Below are positions 33,786 to 42,005 of a stretch of 46,366 nucleotides of DNA, piece by piece; position 1 is the stretch's first letter, and the number at the start of each line of letters is the position of its first letter. Location of the stretch: assembly GCA_026713245.1 (NCBI GenBank), contig JAPOOU010000065.1, positions 1 through 46,366 of the forward strand. The letters run 5' to 3'. Source of the stretch: Chloroflexota bacterium. Lineage in GTDB: Bacteria > Chloroflexota > Anaerolineae > Aggregatilineales > Phototrophicaceae. The notes beneath the pieces are model-generated. The model worked only from the letters and a program-made list of their open reading frames with translations. It was not told where the DNA came from and did no database searches. Both the position numbers and the translations under genes were made by a program.

Positions 33786-34895
33786 ATGATCTATTCCACG
33801 CTGGGTCGCCTGATACCGCAGCGCCAGGTGACGTCGACGCCGCGGCGCATCGTCGTCATTCGGCCCTGCTGCATCGGCGATGTCGTAATGGCGACAGCCG
33901 CCCTCACCGCGCTGCGCGAGACATTTCCCCAAGCGCGAATCAGCTTCGCCGTTGGATCATGGTCGGCCGCGGCCATCGCCGACCATCCCGCGCTCGACGC
34001 GCTCATCGATACCGGGGATGCCGCCCTTCCCTCCCGCTCGCCGGCCGAGTTTCTGCGCTTCCTCAAGAAACTGCGCGCGGGGCGCTTCGACCTGGCCGTT
34101 TCATTGACGCGTTCGCCTTTGATGAGCCTGGCAGTGTACCTGTCGGGCATACCGCTGCGCGCGGGCTTGGACAGCGCCGGGCGCGGCTTTGGATACAACT
34201 TGCGCGTAGGCGTGGATCCCGCGGCGCGCGAACACGAGAGCGCCGTCTATTTGCGTGTCATCAGCGCCGTCGCCGGCCGACCCTGTCACGCCTATGCCAA
34301 CCTGCCGGTCGACTCCGCCGCGCAAGATGAGATTCAGCGCCGCCTGAAGGCGGCATCCGTTTCAAGACCCTTCATAGTCGCGCACCCGGGCGGCGGCAGC
34401 AACCCGGGCATGACCATGGACAGCAAGCGCTACCCGCCGGCGCAACTGGCCGATATGCTCGATCGCGTGGCCCGGGAGACGACATCGGCGCTAATCTTGA
34501 TCGGCGGACCCGGCGACGAAGAAGCGGTCGACGCCGTCGCCCGGCGCTTGAGCGCCCCGTCGATCGCCTGGATAGATCAACTGAACTTCGCCCAGATCGC
34601 GGCCCTGGCGGCGGAATCCCGCTGTTATATCGGCAACGACACCGGCATGACGCACCTGGCGGCGGCGGCCGGGGCGGCCACGGCGATGATGATGGGCCCC
34701 TCCGATCCGGGGCGCTATGCCCCATTCACCAAGAATCATCTGGTCTTGTGGAAATCGACGGCCTTACGGGCCGGGGGCGTCGGCACGACGCCGGGATCGG
34801 ATTGGGACTGGGCGCGCGACGGCTTCAGCGTCGAAGACGGCGCCGGGAAAATCCAGGATTTTCTTCAAACAATTGAATCACAAGAGCGGCCCTAG
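33786..34895 (+). CDS. GT9-family glycosyltransferase (heptosyltransferase-like)
   Basis: 369 residues. GT-B fold enzyme related to WaaC/WaaF. The N-terminal RIVVIRPCCIGDVVMATAAL carries the acceptor-binding GDxxxxTP-like loop, and the donor domain has YIGNDTGMTHLAAAAGAATA, the family hallmark. SarLAVSLTRSPLM-like central strands fit as well. It transfers a heptose or related sugar at the cytoplasmic face. The second heptose-related gene here is rfaE2 at 26.2 kb. No membrane segment. Its stop codon lies in a downstream hairpin. Confidence 0.9.
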   Translation: MIYSTLGRLIPQRQVTSTPRRIVVIRPCCIGDVVMATAALTALRETFPQARISFAVGSWSAAAIADHPALDALIDTGDAALPSRSPAEFLRFLKKLRAGRFDLAVSLTRSPLMSLAVYLSGIPLRAGLDSAGRGFGYNLRVGVDPAAREHESAVYLRVISAVAGRPCHAYANLPVDSAAQDEIQRRLKAASVSRPFIVAHPGGGSNPGMTMDSKRYPPAQLADMLDRVARETTSALILIGGPGDEEAVDAVARRLSAPSIAWIDQLNFAQIAALAAESRCYIGNDTGMTHLAAAAGAATAMMMGPSDPGRYAPFTKNHLVLWKSTALRAGGVGTTPGSDWDWARDGFSVEDGAGKIQDFLQTIESQERP

Positions 34896-34918
34896 GCAAT
34901 TCCCTTGACTATTGCCTA
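34893..34918 (+). terminator. Hairpin overlapping the GT9 stop codon
   Basis: TAGGCAAT-tcccttgact-ATTGCCTA is a perfect 8-bp stem; its first three bases are the TAG stop. No U tract follows, so it may protect the 3' end or act in Rho-dependent termination. Confidence 0.45.
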
Positions 34919-35014
34919 TCACACTCGGCAGCCAACTGAGTATGACAGCTAGCGGACGAGTATGTTAGTATATGCCGCGTTGGAACAGAAACGGGCAATG
35001 AAGGATTCCGATAT

Positions 35015-35791
35015 ATGAGCTACAAATACATTCTGGTCGACCGTCCCGCACAGGGCGTGGGGCGCGTGCGATTGAACCGTCCCAAGGCGCTTAACGCGCT
35101 CAATTCGCAACTTCTGGGCGAACTGATGCGGGCCATGCTCGACTTTGATAGCGATCCGGGCATCGGCGCGATGATCATCGCCGGGGACGAAAAAGCCTTC
35201 GCCGCCGGGGCCGATATCAAAGAAATGGACGGCAAAACGCATATCGACATGTTGATGGAAAGGTCCCTGGCCGACCGCTTCGACCTTAGCCAGATCAACA
35301 AGCCGATCATCGCCGCGGTATCGGGTTATGTACTCGGCGGCGGCTGCGAGATCGCCATGAGCTGCGACATGATCGTCGCCTCGGAAACGGCTGTCTTCGG
35401 GCAGCCGGAAATCAATCTGGGTATTATCCCCGGCGCCGGCGGCACCCAACGCTTGACGCGCGCGGTCGGCAAGGCGCTGGCGATGGAAATCATGCTCACC
35501 GACCGCAGGCTCGGCGCCGGTGAGGCATTGCAAAGCGGTTTGGTCAACCGCGTGGCGCCGCTCGATCAATACATGGACCTCGCCATAGCAATCGCGGAGA
35601 AGGTCGCCGCGCGCTCGCAAGTCGCCATAAGACTGACCAAAGAAGCGATAAACAAAGCCGACGAGATGGCGCTGCAAGAGGGCCTGGACTACGAAAGGCG
35701 CAGTTTCCTCGTCGCCTTCGCATCGGAAGACAAGGCGGAAGGCATGCGCGCCTTTATCGAAAAGCGGAAGGCAGAATGGAAAAACCGCTGA
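35015..35791 (+). CDS. Enoyl-CoA hydratase/isomerase (crotonase) family
   Basis: 258 residues, standard length. Cytosolic enzyme that adds water to enoyl-CoA in beta-oxidation or related pathways. Oxyanion-hole motifs are KALNALNSQ and AAGADIKEM; both catalytic glutamates are present (Glu112 in [11 protein letters not shown] and Glu132 in [19 protein letters not shown]), which favours true hydratase activity. No other beta-oxidation gene is in the window. Its end overlaps the next gene by 16 bases. Confidence 0.95.
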   Translation: MSYKYILVDRPAQGVGRVRLNRPKALNALNSQLLGELMRAMLDFDSDPGIGAMIIAGDEKAFAAGADIKEMDGKTHIDMLMERSLADRFDLSQINKPIIAAVSGYVLGGGCEIAMSCDMIVASETAVFGQPEINLGIIPGAGGTQRLTRAVGKALAMEIMLTDRRLGAGEALQSGLVNRVAPLDQYMDLAIAIAEKVAARSQVAIRLTKEAINKADEMALQEGLDYERRSFLVAFASEDKAEGMRAFIEKRKAEWKNR

Positions 35792-36441
35792 GCTTGTCCT
35801 TGCGCTACAGCGCGAATTTGCGCGGAGACATCGCCCTGCTGCCGCGGCTCTTCACCTTCATTCAGCGCTTAAATCCGGCTGAAGGACCGGGCACTTTGAT
35901 ACTCGACCTGGGCAATGCCTGCGATAGCGCTGCCCCCCACTGTCGCCAGACCGGCGGACGCTCTATGTTGATCGCCCTTGATGCCATGGGTTACCACGCC
36001 GCCAATATCGACGGCGCTCTCGATCCGCACAACCGCAGGCGGGTCGACGAGCAAGTGACAATGGCCCTCGTCGACGGCGCCAATGACTGGCGCTATCGCT
36101 TGCCGACGCTTGAAGATACCGGCATTCGGCTGGCGCTGAGGCCGAACTCGGCGCCCGCGCGCCTGCAAATCTGCCTGGCGCCCGACGAGCGCACGCGGCT
36201 TGAGAGCAACGTCCTCTTCCTGCGCGATGTCCATGCCGGCCAGGTCGGGGCGGCGAGCGTCGACCTCCGCCGAAGCCCGCGCCTCACGGACAGCGCTATA
36301 CACATTATGCCGCCGGATACGCCGCCCAATTCCAGCATTGCCGGCGCCATTGAGTTCATCGAAAGCGAAGCCCGCCTCTTCCACAGCCGCTCGGCGTCTA
36401 ACCGGCGCGGAGAATCTGACGCGCTCACTCATAATGACTAG
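35776..36441 (+). CDS. Unknown protein overlapping the crotonase, repeat-derived C-terminus
   Basis: 221 residues; its ATG lies 16 bases inside the crotonase end, with GGAAGG upstream, so it is translationally coupled. The stretch TLILDLGNACDSAAPHCRQTGGRSMLI... ALDAMGYHAANIDGAL resembles the start of metallophosphatase/5'-nucleotidase-like proteins (DLGN..., DAMGYDA), but metal ligands are incomplete and no known family can be assigned. There is no signal peptide. The last 20 codons (HSRSASNRRG then ESDALTHND) are encoded by an R1 subtype-2 repeat. Confidence 0.65.
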   Translation: MEKPLSLSLRYSANLRGDIALLPRLFTFIQRLNPAEGPGTLILDLGNACDSAAPHCRQTGGRSMLIALDAMGYHAANIDGALDPHNRRRVDEQVTMALVDGANDWRYRLPTLEDTGIRLALRPNSAPARLQICLAPDERTRLESNVLFLRDVHAGQVGAASVDLRRSPRLTDSAIHIMPPDTPPNSSIAGAIEFIESEARLFHSRSASNRRGESDALTHND

Positions 36442-36465
36442 CCCTCTCCTCCCATGAACAAGGGC
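36382..36465 (+). repeat. Dispersed repeat R1, copy J (subtype 2)
   Basis: CACAGCCGCTCGGCGTCTAA, CCGGCGC, GACGCGCTCACTCATAATGA, CTAGCCCTCTCCTCCCATGA. Same CTAACCGGCGC variant as copy C. It supplies the stop codon and C-terminus of the unknown gene before it. Confidence 0.7.
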
Positions 36466-36466
36466 A

Positions 36467-36670
36467 TTGTTCAATAGCACCCAAGTCAATCCGCGTCCGA
36501 CGCCCAAGCCGGGACCAACGCTCGCCCGCGACGGCCGGGGTGGTAACACCTTGGCCCTGCCAGCGGATCAGCAATCGACCGTGCGGCAACTGCTGGCGAA
36601 ACAGCCTCTGCTCAATTCAGCGGATCTGATCTTGCCTGGGACCATACCTGTTGAGGGTCAATCGCGCTAA
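36467..36670 (+). other. Weak 67-codon frame, possible gene remnant
   Basis: From a TTG right after R1 copy J, an open frame encodes a Pro-rich start (VNPRPTPKPGPT) and a more ordered tail (VRQLLAKQPLLNSADLILPG). It has no strong SD and no recognisable family; it could be the end of an older gene cut off by the repeat. The remaining bases to 36956 are AT-richer and contain only the R2 twin hairpin. Confidence 0.2.
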
Positions 36671-36833
36671 GTTCGGTATTGATTCGTTGCCCAACCATGT
36701 TCAAGAAATTGCCTTCGCCAATTCGCCGCTACCCCTCGCAGCCTTCGTTTAACGCACGGCACTACGGACATATAAAACCACTAATCTCAGTAAATCCAAG
36801 TAAGTAATGCAATTCCAAAATATGTTTGGATTC

Positions 36834-36907
36834 GTAAGGGCGAGCCCGTGGCTCGCCCAATGTTAATTGAATTCTACCGATCGGGCGACTCAGCGAGTCG
36901 CCCCTAC
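36834..36907 (+). repeat. R2 twin hairpin
   Basis: First hairpin GGGCGAGCC-cgt-GGCTCGCCC (outer arm GTAAGGGCG), ~26-base spacer, second hairpin GGGCGACTC-agc-GAGTCGCCCCTAC. Stem tips differ from all other copies yet remain fully paired. It lies just past the stop of the kinase gene on the other strand. Confidence 0.85.
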
Positions 36908-36956
36908 CGTTTTAATTATTTGGTTGGGTTTACTTCCGTGCCCCCGCGGCCAAATC

Positions 36957-38081
36957 CTAGGGCACCGCGCGCTGATTCAACATCTCGTTGATCACCAGCA
37001 CCAAACGCCGCAATTCTTCTTCCAGATCCGGGCTGATCCCGTCCTGGATCAAGGCCTCGCGAAAGAGATCCCGCGCCGCGCGCACACTATCATGACCGTC
37101 GCGCAGCCGCTGCAAACCTTCGCGCATCTGTTCCCGCGCCTGGCGGCTGGGGTCGCTGGCATAATAATCCGGGAAGTCCCAACCGTGCTGCGCCGCAACT
37201 CGCTGCAATCCGTTGACGAATTCCCGAACCGACTCTAACTCTTGCGTGGCGCCACGCTGCAACAGATCCGTGATGCCCTCGCTCAAGCTCGGCTCCATGC
37301 TGAAATCGAGACTGTCGATATCTTTATAGCGCGCTTCTACCGCGTCGCGGCTGCTCGGCTGTGGGCGCAAGGACGTCAACTGCGGCGACATGCCGGTGAA
37401 GAGCGTATACAAGACGCCCACACACATATTGTGCAAGTCCTTGCGGTACTGCCCGGGCTCGTCCGGTTTTTCGCCGCTCAGTTGACGAGAACTGTTGAAA
37501 TCGATCACTTTCAGGTGCACGCCGTCCCAATAGACATGCTCCAGCTTGTGATCGAGATAGACGATCTGCTGCGCATGCGCCAATGCAAGCAATTCGCTGA
37601 ATTGCACCGCCAGGGACAATCCCTCTTCAGTCGGCAGACGCCTGCGGCTATTCGGACGGTTCGGTTTCATCAAATAGAACAAACTGTGATTGCGCGGCAG
37701 ATTCTCCAGCGACAAATACGGGCGCCAGCCCGCCACCGCGTACTGCGACAAATCTTGCGCGAAGCCGCGAATGTTGTTTTGGTAAGATATGATCTCGCCC
37801 GCTCGCGGGGCTTCCGCCTGATCGGAGATATACCCGCAGTCGTAGAGCTTGACCACGTGCGGACTGTGCCACAAGCGAGCCAAAATCTGCGCCTCGTTGC
37901 CAAAGGCGCGGTACTCCCAACGCGTATCGCCCTCCGCATCCAGATGTTCGGGGCGCAACACTTTGAAGGCGATGATTTGGCCGTTGCGGCGGTCCAGGCC
38001 GTCCAGCACCCGCGCATAATGCCCAAGCGCGAATGTGTCGATATAATTGTCTATTCGATAAATGTCCTGGAGACGCGGCAT
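36957..38081 (-). CDS. Atypical protein kinase-like protein
   Basis: 374 residues from ATG 38081, chosen because the kinase fold begins right after it; the frame is open to 38213 and the start is uncertain. Kinase elements: Lys40 in IIAFKVLRPE, a probable alphaC Glu63 in FGNEAQILARL, the catalytic loop YLDHKLEHV with Asp177 (in place of HRDLKPEN, the metal-binding Asn is His), and DFN at 194-196 instead of DFG. The Gly loop is poor. The C-terminal ~100 residues are helical and charged. It may be a weak kinase or a pseudokinase. It is divergent from the surface beta-propeller gene. Confidence 0.75.
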   Translation of the reverse strand: MPRLQDIYRIDNYIDTFALGHYARVLDGLDRRNGQIIAFKVLRPEHLDAEGDTRWEYRAFGNEAQILARLWHSPHVVKLYDCGYISDQAEAPRAGEIISYQNNIRGFAQDLSQYAVAGWRPYLSLENLPRNHSLFYLMKPNRPNSRRRLPTEEGLSLAVQFSELLALAHAQQIVYLDHKLEHVYWDGVHLKVIDFNSSRQLSGEKPDEPGQYRKDLHNMCVGVLYTLFTGMSPQLTSLRPQPSSRDAVEARYKDIDSLDFSMEPSLSEGITDLLQRGATQELESVREFVNGLQRVAAQHGWDFPDYYASDPSRQAREQMREGLQRLRDGHDSVRAARDLFREALIQDGISPDLEEELRRLVLVINEMLNQRAVP

Positions 38082-38261
38082 CTTGGGTTCCGGCTCGTTG
38101 AAGATCCTGGCATAAGCTGCCAATGTACCAGCCTTTGCAGCATTGATACAGGGTATTTTCAAGTCCGTGAGCCATCGAGAAATCCTGATCTCGCGGCCAT
38201 TCCCGGCAGCCACATTTGCCGCTTGCGAGGCGCATGCCCAGAACGGTGGGAAGACGCAGGG

Positions 38262-38290
38262 CTAACAAGTAGCTGCGGCTTTGCTACAAT
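38262..38290 (+). promoter_or_regulatory. Putative sigma-70-like promoter of the surface protein gene
   Basis: CTAACA (38262-38267), 17-base spacer, TACAAT (38285-38290). Transcription would start near 38297 and the GTG start with its GAGGAAA SD lies at 38323. Confidence 0.45.
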
Positions 38291-38322
38291 GGCGCGGGCA
38301 AATACTTGCTGAGGAAACCTCT

Positions 38323-40953
38323 GTGAAACCTGTTTATATTAATAGCGACTCCGATGCGACATGCAGGTTTGTAATTCCGCGGGGGCGCGGCAAACTATTT
38401 CGCTGTCGCCGAGCGGCTCGCGCCACAATGATCGCCCTGCTGACATTGACGCTCTGCTCGATGGCCGGCGCGCAAAGCGAAGGTGAAACACCCGCGCATA
38501 TCGTGGCGGCGGCGCGGCGCGCCCTGCCGCATCTCGCCGACGCTCAGGACTGGTCGCATACCCTTATGACGGACGTGAGAACGACTGCCCTCGGCTGTCG
38601 TCCAATGCGAGGCTTGCAACTCCCGCAGACCATCGAGGTCTACCGCCTGCGGTTGATCAACGACGATCACCCGGTCATGCTGCACGTCTCTGCGGATGGC
38701 TCGATGACCCAGCAATGCGCCAACGACGGAACCAGCGCAAACACGGGTCTCATCTATACGTCCATCGCCAGCGTCAGGGACCGCGACGGCGATTCCCTGG
38801 CCGATAGCGCGGACGCCTGTCCCAGTATCGCCGGGCTGCCCGACGCCGATCCGCCGGGCTGCCCGCAAGCCAGCAGAGGCGACAGCGATGGCGACGGTCG
38901 GGCAAATGACGTCGATGTTTGCCCGCGGCAAGCCGGCGCAGCGGCCGCAGACGGCTGTTCGCTGTTCATGGACGATGACGGCGACGGCGTACCCGATAGC
39001 GAAGATATCTGCCCGCGAGATTTCGGCGTCATTCGGGGCGACTTTGCCCTGGGCTGCCCGGCCGACGGCGGCGGCAATTCGACCAAGCGCCGCGAAGCCG
39101 ACGAAAATTGCGCCTTTCATGGCGTCGGCGTTCCCGTATACGACGGACCTGGCCTGGCGGCATCAATCATTGGAACCATCAGCCCGATTGCTGACGAAAG
39201 CGCCGAGATTATCGGCCGCGACGCCACCGGTTTCTGGTATCAAATCCAACGCGGCTGGATCCCGAGGTCGGCCATAGACTTGCGCGGCGCCTGTTATAAT
39301 TTGCCCATGGTTAATACGGTGCCGGGCGCCAACACCGGCTGCTATCTGCGACCGCGAGAAACCACCGTCAATGTCCGGCGCGCCCCGCGGGACAAACAGA
39401 TATCGCAAATCTCGCCGGAAAACAGCTACGCCGTTTTAGGACAGAATCTCGCCGGCGACTGGCTCTTCTTTCGGCAGGGTTGGGTCAGCCGTTCCGTGCT
39501 GGAGCTAGCTGGCGACTGTACTCGCCTGCCCGTCCTGGACCCAGCCAAGGTCAGCAGCGGCACGGTTCACTTCTGTCCGCCGCTTTATCACGGCTTCCTG
39601 GCGCCGCGGATTGACATCGGCAAAGCTAGCGCGCGCGTCGCCTCGCGCACGCTCGCCAATCGCCTGCGCGCGGAACCGGAACTCAGAGCCCGACAGATCG
39701 GCGAAATCCCGCCGCGCCAGGTCCTGGACGCGGTACTCGACGGACCGGCATGCGACGGCGCCTTTGTCTGGTGGCAGGTTGAAACCAACGGACTGATCGG
39801 CTGGACTGTCGAAAGCGACCTCAACGCCAACGCCTATTACCTGGAGCCGGTCGCCGCGCCGGTCAGTCAAAAGAGCGCGCCGGCGCGCGACGTGCTAAAC
39901 CCGGCGGGCGACGCCCCAACTGATGCCGCAATGATGATCAGCAGCGCCAACCTGAACCGCCTGGACACGAGCCATATCATACCGGCAGACGAGCCGCTTC
40001 AAGCAGCGTGGTCGCCGGACAATCAATCGCTCGCGGTTCTTCTCGCGGACGGCGGCCTGCAGTTCTTCCGTAATCCAGGCTTTGATCCTCTCCCGGCAAG
40101 CCAACACGCGCCCGATGGATTCCGGACAATGTCATTTGCCTTTGCCAGCGCGACAACTGACGACACGCTGGCAATCGGCAGTCAGGACGGCCGTGTCTCG
40201 GTCGTCACACTCGACGAAGACGCAGCAGTCTCGATGGCTATGCAATTGTCACCCTTACTGTCGGGATCCGTGACGGCGCTGGACTGGTCCGGCGACGGGG
40301 GGCGTCTGGCAGCGGCTAGCGGCGGCCCGGACAGCAAACTGGCGGGCCCCGCCGGCGAGCTCATTGTCTGGAAGATCGATGACCTTCAAAATGCCCCGCG
40401 CGCGGAGGCAGCGCTCCGCTATGCCTTTCCCTATCCCGTGACCGACATCGCCTTCAGCGCGAACGGACGCTGGCTGGCCCTGGTCGGCGAGCGCGTCGCC
40501 AGCCGCCGCGCCGCGCTTTGGGTTTATGACGCCGCCGACGGTCGCCTGGTGTTCTCGAAAGCGTTGATTGGCGTGGGCGGAAAGGGATTGCTTCGGGCCA
40601 TTCCGGACCCGGACCTGGCAGATTTCTTCTATAGTAATGGCGACAGCCTCTATCTTGTTAATGTCAAAACTGGGCAAGATCTGCGCTTCTATCACCGCGC
40701 CGGCGCGATTATGCCGCAGCTCGACATCCGTCGGCGTGTCGTCCCAGGCGCCGAAATCCTGCTGGCAATTGCCAGCCTGGACGCCAATGGTCAAGCCCAA
40801 CTGCGATTTGTTAACGCCATGAACAGCGAATCGCCCACAGCCCAGTTGCCGATCGCGCTTGATGACCTGGCCTTCAGTCCCGATGGCCGCGCGATCGCCC
40901 TGGCCCAGCGAAGCCGCGATCGCATCCTGATCCTCTCGGTAGCGCCCGCATAG
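38323..40953 (+). CDS. Surface protein: TSP3 repeats, SH3-like domains and C-terminal beta-propeller
   Basis: 876 residues from GTG 38323 (GAGGAAA SD at ~7 bases); ATG 38428, the start of the hydrophobic leader MIALLTLTLCSMAGA, is a good alternative without an SD. After export: three Ca-binding thrombospondin type-3-like repeats at about residues 153-246 (DRDGDSLADSADACP, DSDGDGRANDVDVCP, DDDGDGVPDSEDICP); three SH3b-like modules (VGVPVYDGPG..., VNVRRAPRD..., NRLRAEPELRAR...); then WD40-like blades from ~residue 560 (LQAAWSPDNQSLAVL, TDIAFSANGRWLALV, DDLAFSPDGRAIALA). Likely a cell-envelope binding protein. R1 copy K encodes ~22 residues of the N-terminus if GTG is used. Confidence 0.88.
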   Translation: MKPVYINSDSDATCRFVIPRGRGKLFRCRRAARATMIALLTLTLCSMAGAQSEGETPAHIVAAARRALPHLADAQDWSHTLMTDVRTTALGCRPMRGLQLPQTIEVYRLRLINDDHPVMLHVSADGSMTQQCANDGTSANTGLIYTSIASVRDRDGDSLADSADACPSIAGLPDADPPGCPQASRGDSDGDGRANDVDVCPRQAGAAAADGCSLFMDDDGDGVPDSEDICPRDFGVIRGDFALGCPADGGGNSTKRREADENCAFHGVGVPVYDGPGLAASIIGTISPIADESAEIIGRDATGFWYQIQRGWIPRSAIDLRGACYNLPMVNTVPGANTGCYLRPRETTVNVRRAPRDKQISQISPENSYAVLGQNLAGDWLFFRQGWVSRSVLELAGDCTRLPVLDPAKVSSGTVHFCPPLYHGFLAPRIDIGKASARVASRTLANRLRAEPELRARQIGEIPPRQVLDAVLDGPACDGAFVWWQVETNGLIGWTVESDLNANAYYLEPVAAPVSQKSAPARDVLNPAGDAPTDAAMMISSANLNRLDTSHIIPADEPLQAAWSPDNQSLAVLLADGGLQFFRNPGFDPLPASQHAPDGFRTMSFAFASATTDDTLAIGSQDGRVSVVTLDEDAAVSMAMQLSPLLSGSVTALDWSGDGGRLAAASGGPDSKLAGPAGELIVWKIDDLQNAPRAEAALRYAFPYPVTDIAFSANGRWLALVGERVASRRAALWVYDAADGRLVFSKALIGVGGKGLLRAIPDPDLADFFYSNGDSLYLVNVKTGQDLRFYHRAGAIMPQLDIRRRVVPGAEILLAIASLDANGQAQLRFVNAMNSESPTAQLPIALDDLAFSPDGRAIALAQRSRDRILILSVAPA
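38364..38420 (-). repeat. Dispersed repeat R1, copy K, inside the surface-protein N-terminus
   Basis: AGGTTTGTAATTCCGCGGGG then GCGCGG, and TTTCGCTGTCGCCGAGCGGC: the inverted R1 core (compare AGGCTTACAATTTTGCGTGA and TTCGCCGCCGCCGAGCGGCT of copy F). In frame it encodes FVIPRGRGKLFRCRRAARA just before the hydrophobic leader. Confidence 0.65.
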
Positions 40954-40961
40954 CTATGCGG
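40946..40961 (+). terminator. 16-base perfect palindrome at the gene end
   Basis: CCGCATAGCTATGCGG includes the TAG stop of the surface protein gene (40951-40953). No U tract follows. It could be a 3' hairpin or protein site, placed 15 bases before the cofE promoter. Confidence 0.35.
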
Positions 40962-40976
40962 CCCACCCAGGTTTTG

Positions 40977-41005
40977 CTGACAGGATTCCTGACTTGTGAT
41001 AAGAT
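40977..41005 (+). promoter_or_regulatory. Putative sigma-70-like promoter of cofE
   Basis: CTGACA (40977-40982), 17-base spacer, TAAGAT (41000-41005); start would be near 41012, 32 bases before the cofE ATG. Confidence 0.5.
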
Positions 41006-41043
41006 GGCGGTCGATTTCGACCAGCGAGCGGGAAACTCACACA

Positions 41044-41880
41044 ATGCCAGAAACGCTCACCGTTTACCCGATTCAAGCGCCGGTACGCGACGGTCCCTTT
41101 GACCTGATCGAGACCTTACTCGATAGCCTGGCGGGCGCCGGCCTGCAACTGCAAGACGGCGATGTCCTGGCTGTATCCAGCAAATACGCGGCCATCGCTG
41201 CCGGGCGGATATTCAAGCTTGACGACATCCAGGCCAGCCCGCGCGCCCGTCGACTGGCCGAGCGATACAACATGTCCGCGCCCGTCGCCCAATTGGTGCT
41301 GGACGAAGCCGACCATGTCTTTGGCGGCATCGGCCAGGGATTCCTCCTGACCGCCAGGGGCGGCATCATATCGCCCAATGCCGGGCTGGATCGCTCCAAT
41401 ATCCCCAGCGGCCAGGTCGTGCTCTTGCCTGACGATCCCTTTAGGAGCGCCGAGGCCATATTCGCGGCGCTGCGGCAGCGTCTCGGCCGGCACATTGGCG
41501 TCATATTGACCGACAGTTGGCTGCTCCCGGGCCGCTACGGCACCGGCGGCATCGCCCTCGGCGCCGCCGGCTTCAAGCCCGTCAAAGACGAACGGGGCAA
41601 GGACGATCTCTTTGGCAATCCTATGGCCGTGACGCAGGTCGGCGTCGCCGATTCGCTGGCGGCTTGCGCCCAGGTTGTCATGGGCGAGCGCGATCAAGCC
41701 ACGCCCTTCGCCTTGCTGCGCGGCGCGGAAGTCGAACTGACGCTCGAGCCATATACCGCGGCCGATATGTCCATCCCCTGGCAGCAGTGCATCTATGTGG
41801 AATCCTTGACCCTGGGTTTGCTGCCGGACGGCGCTCCACAGTGCCGCGCTGTCAAGATTGATGGCGACTCGGATAACTGA
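41044..41880 (+). CDS. cofE: Coenzyme F420-0:L-glutamate ligase
   Basis: 278 residues from ATG 41044 (GGGAAA upstream); the extension to 40996 overlaps the promoter. CofE/FbiB-N adds gamma-linked glutamates to F420-0 using GTP. Recognisable segments: the LTVYPIQAPVRDGPFDLIE start, GDVLAVSSKYAAIAAGRIF, NAGLDRSNIPSGQVVLLPDDP, GVILTDSWLLPGRYGTGGIA and GAAGFKPVKDERGKDDLFG. The C-terminal nitroreductase part of FbiB is absent, so it is the CofE form. No other F420 biosynthesis genes are nearby. It stands alone. Confidence 0.92.
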   Translation: MPETLTVYPIQAPVRDGPFDLIETLLDSLAGAGLQLQDGDVLAVSSKYAAIAAGRIFKLDDIQASPRARRLAERYNMSAPVAQLVLDEADHVFGGIGQGFLLTARGGIISPNAGLDRSNIPSGQVVLLPDDPFRSAEAIFAALRQRLGRHIGVILTDSWLLPGRYGTGGIALGAAGFKPVKDERGKDDLFGNPMAVTQVGVADSLAACAQVVMGERDQATPFALLRGAEVELTLEPYTAADMSIPWQQCIYVESLTLGLLPDGAPQCRAVKIDGDSDN

Positions 41881-41970
41881 CTACAGCCTGCCAGGCGCAA
41901 ATGAGCCATCGCCGGCAGATTTGAATGCTCAAACTTTGGCGAATTTACAGCTCGAAACGGCGCGGCGCAT

Positions 41971-41999
41971 TTGACATCCATTTAACCCTGACTTAAACT
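41971..41999 (+). promoter_or_regulatory. Strong putative promoter upstream of the SWIM gene
   Basis: TTGACA (41971-41976) with a 17-base spacer and TAAACT (41994-41999). This is the closest match to a consensus sigma-70-type promoter that I noticed in the window. A transcript would start near 42006, leaving a ~230-base leader before the SWIM gene. Confidence 0.6.
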
Positions 42000-42005
42000 T
42001 GGATA

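Noticed and set aside
16842-36907. CRISPR-like array
   Set aside because: Repeats are hairpins scattered kilobases apart rather than clustered direct repeats with spacers, and no cas genes are present.
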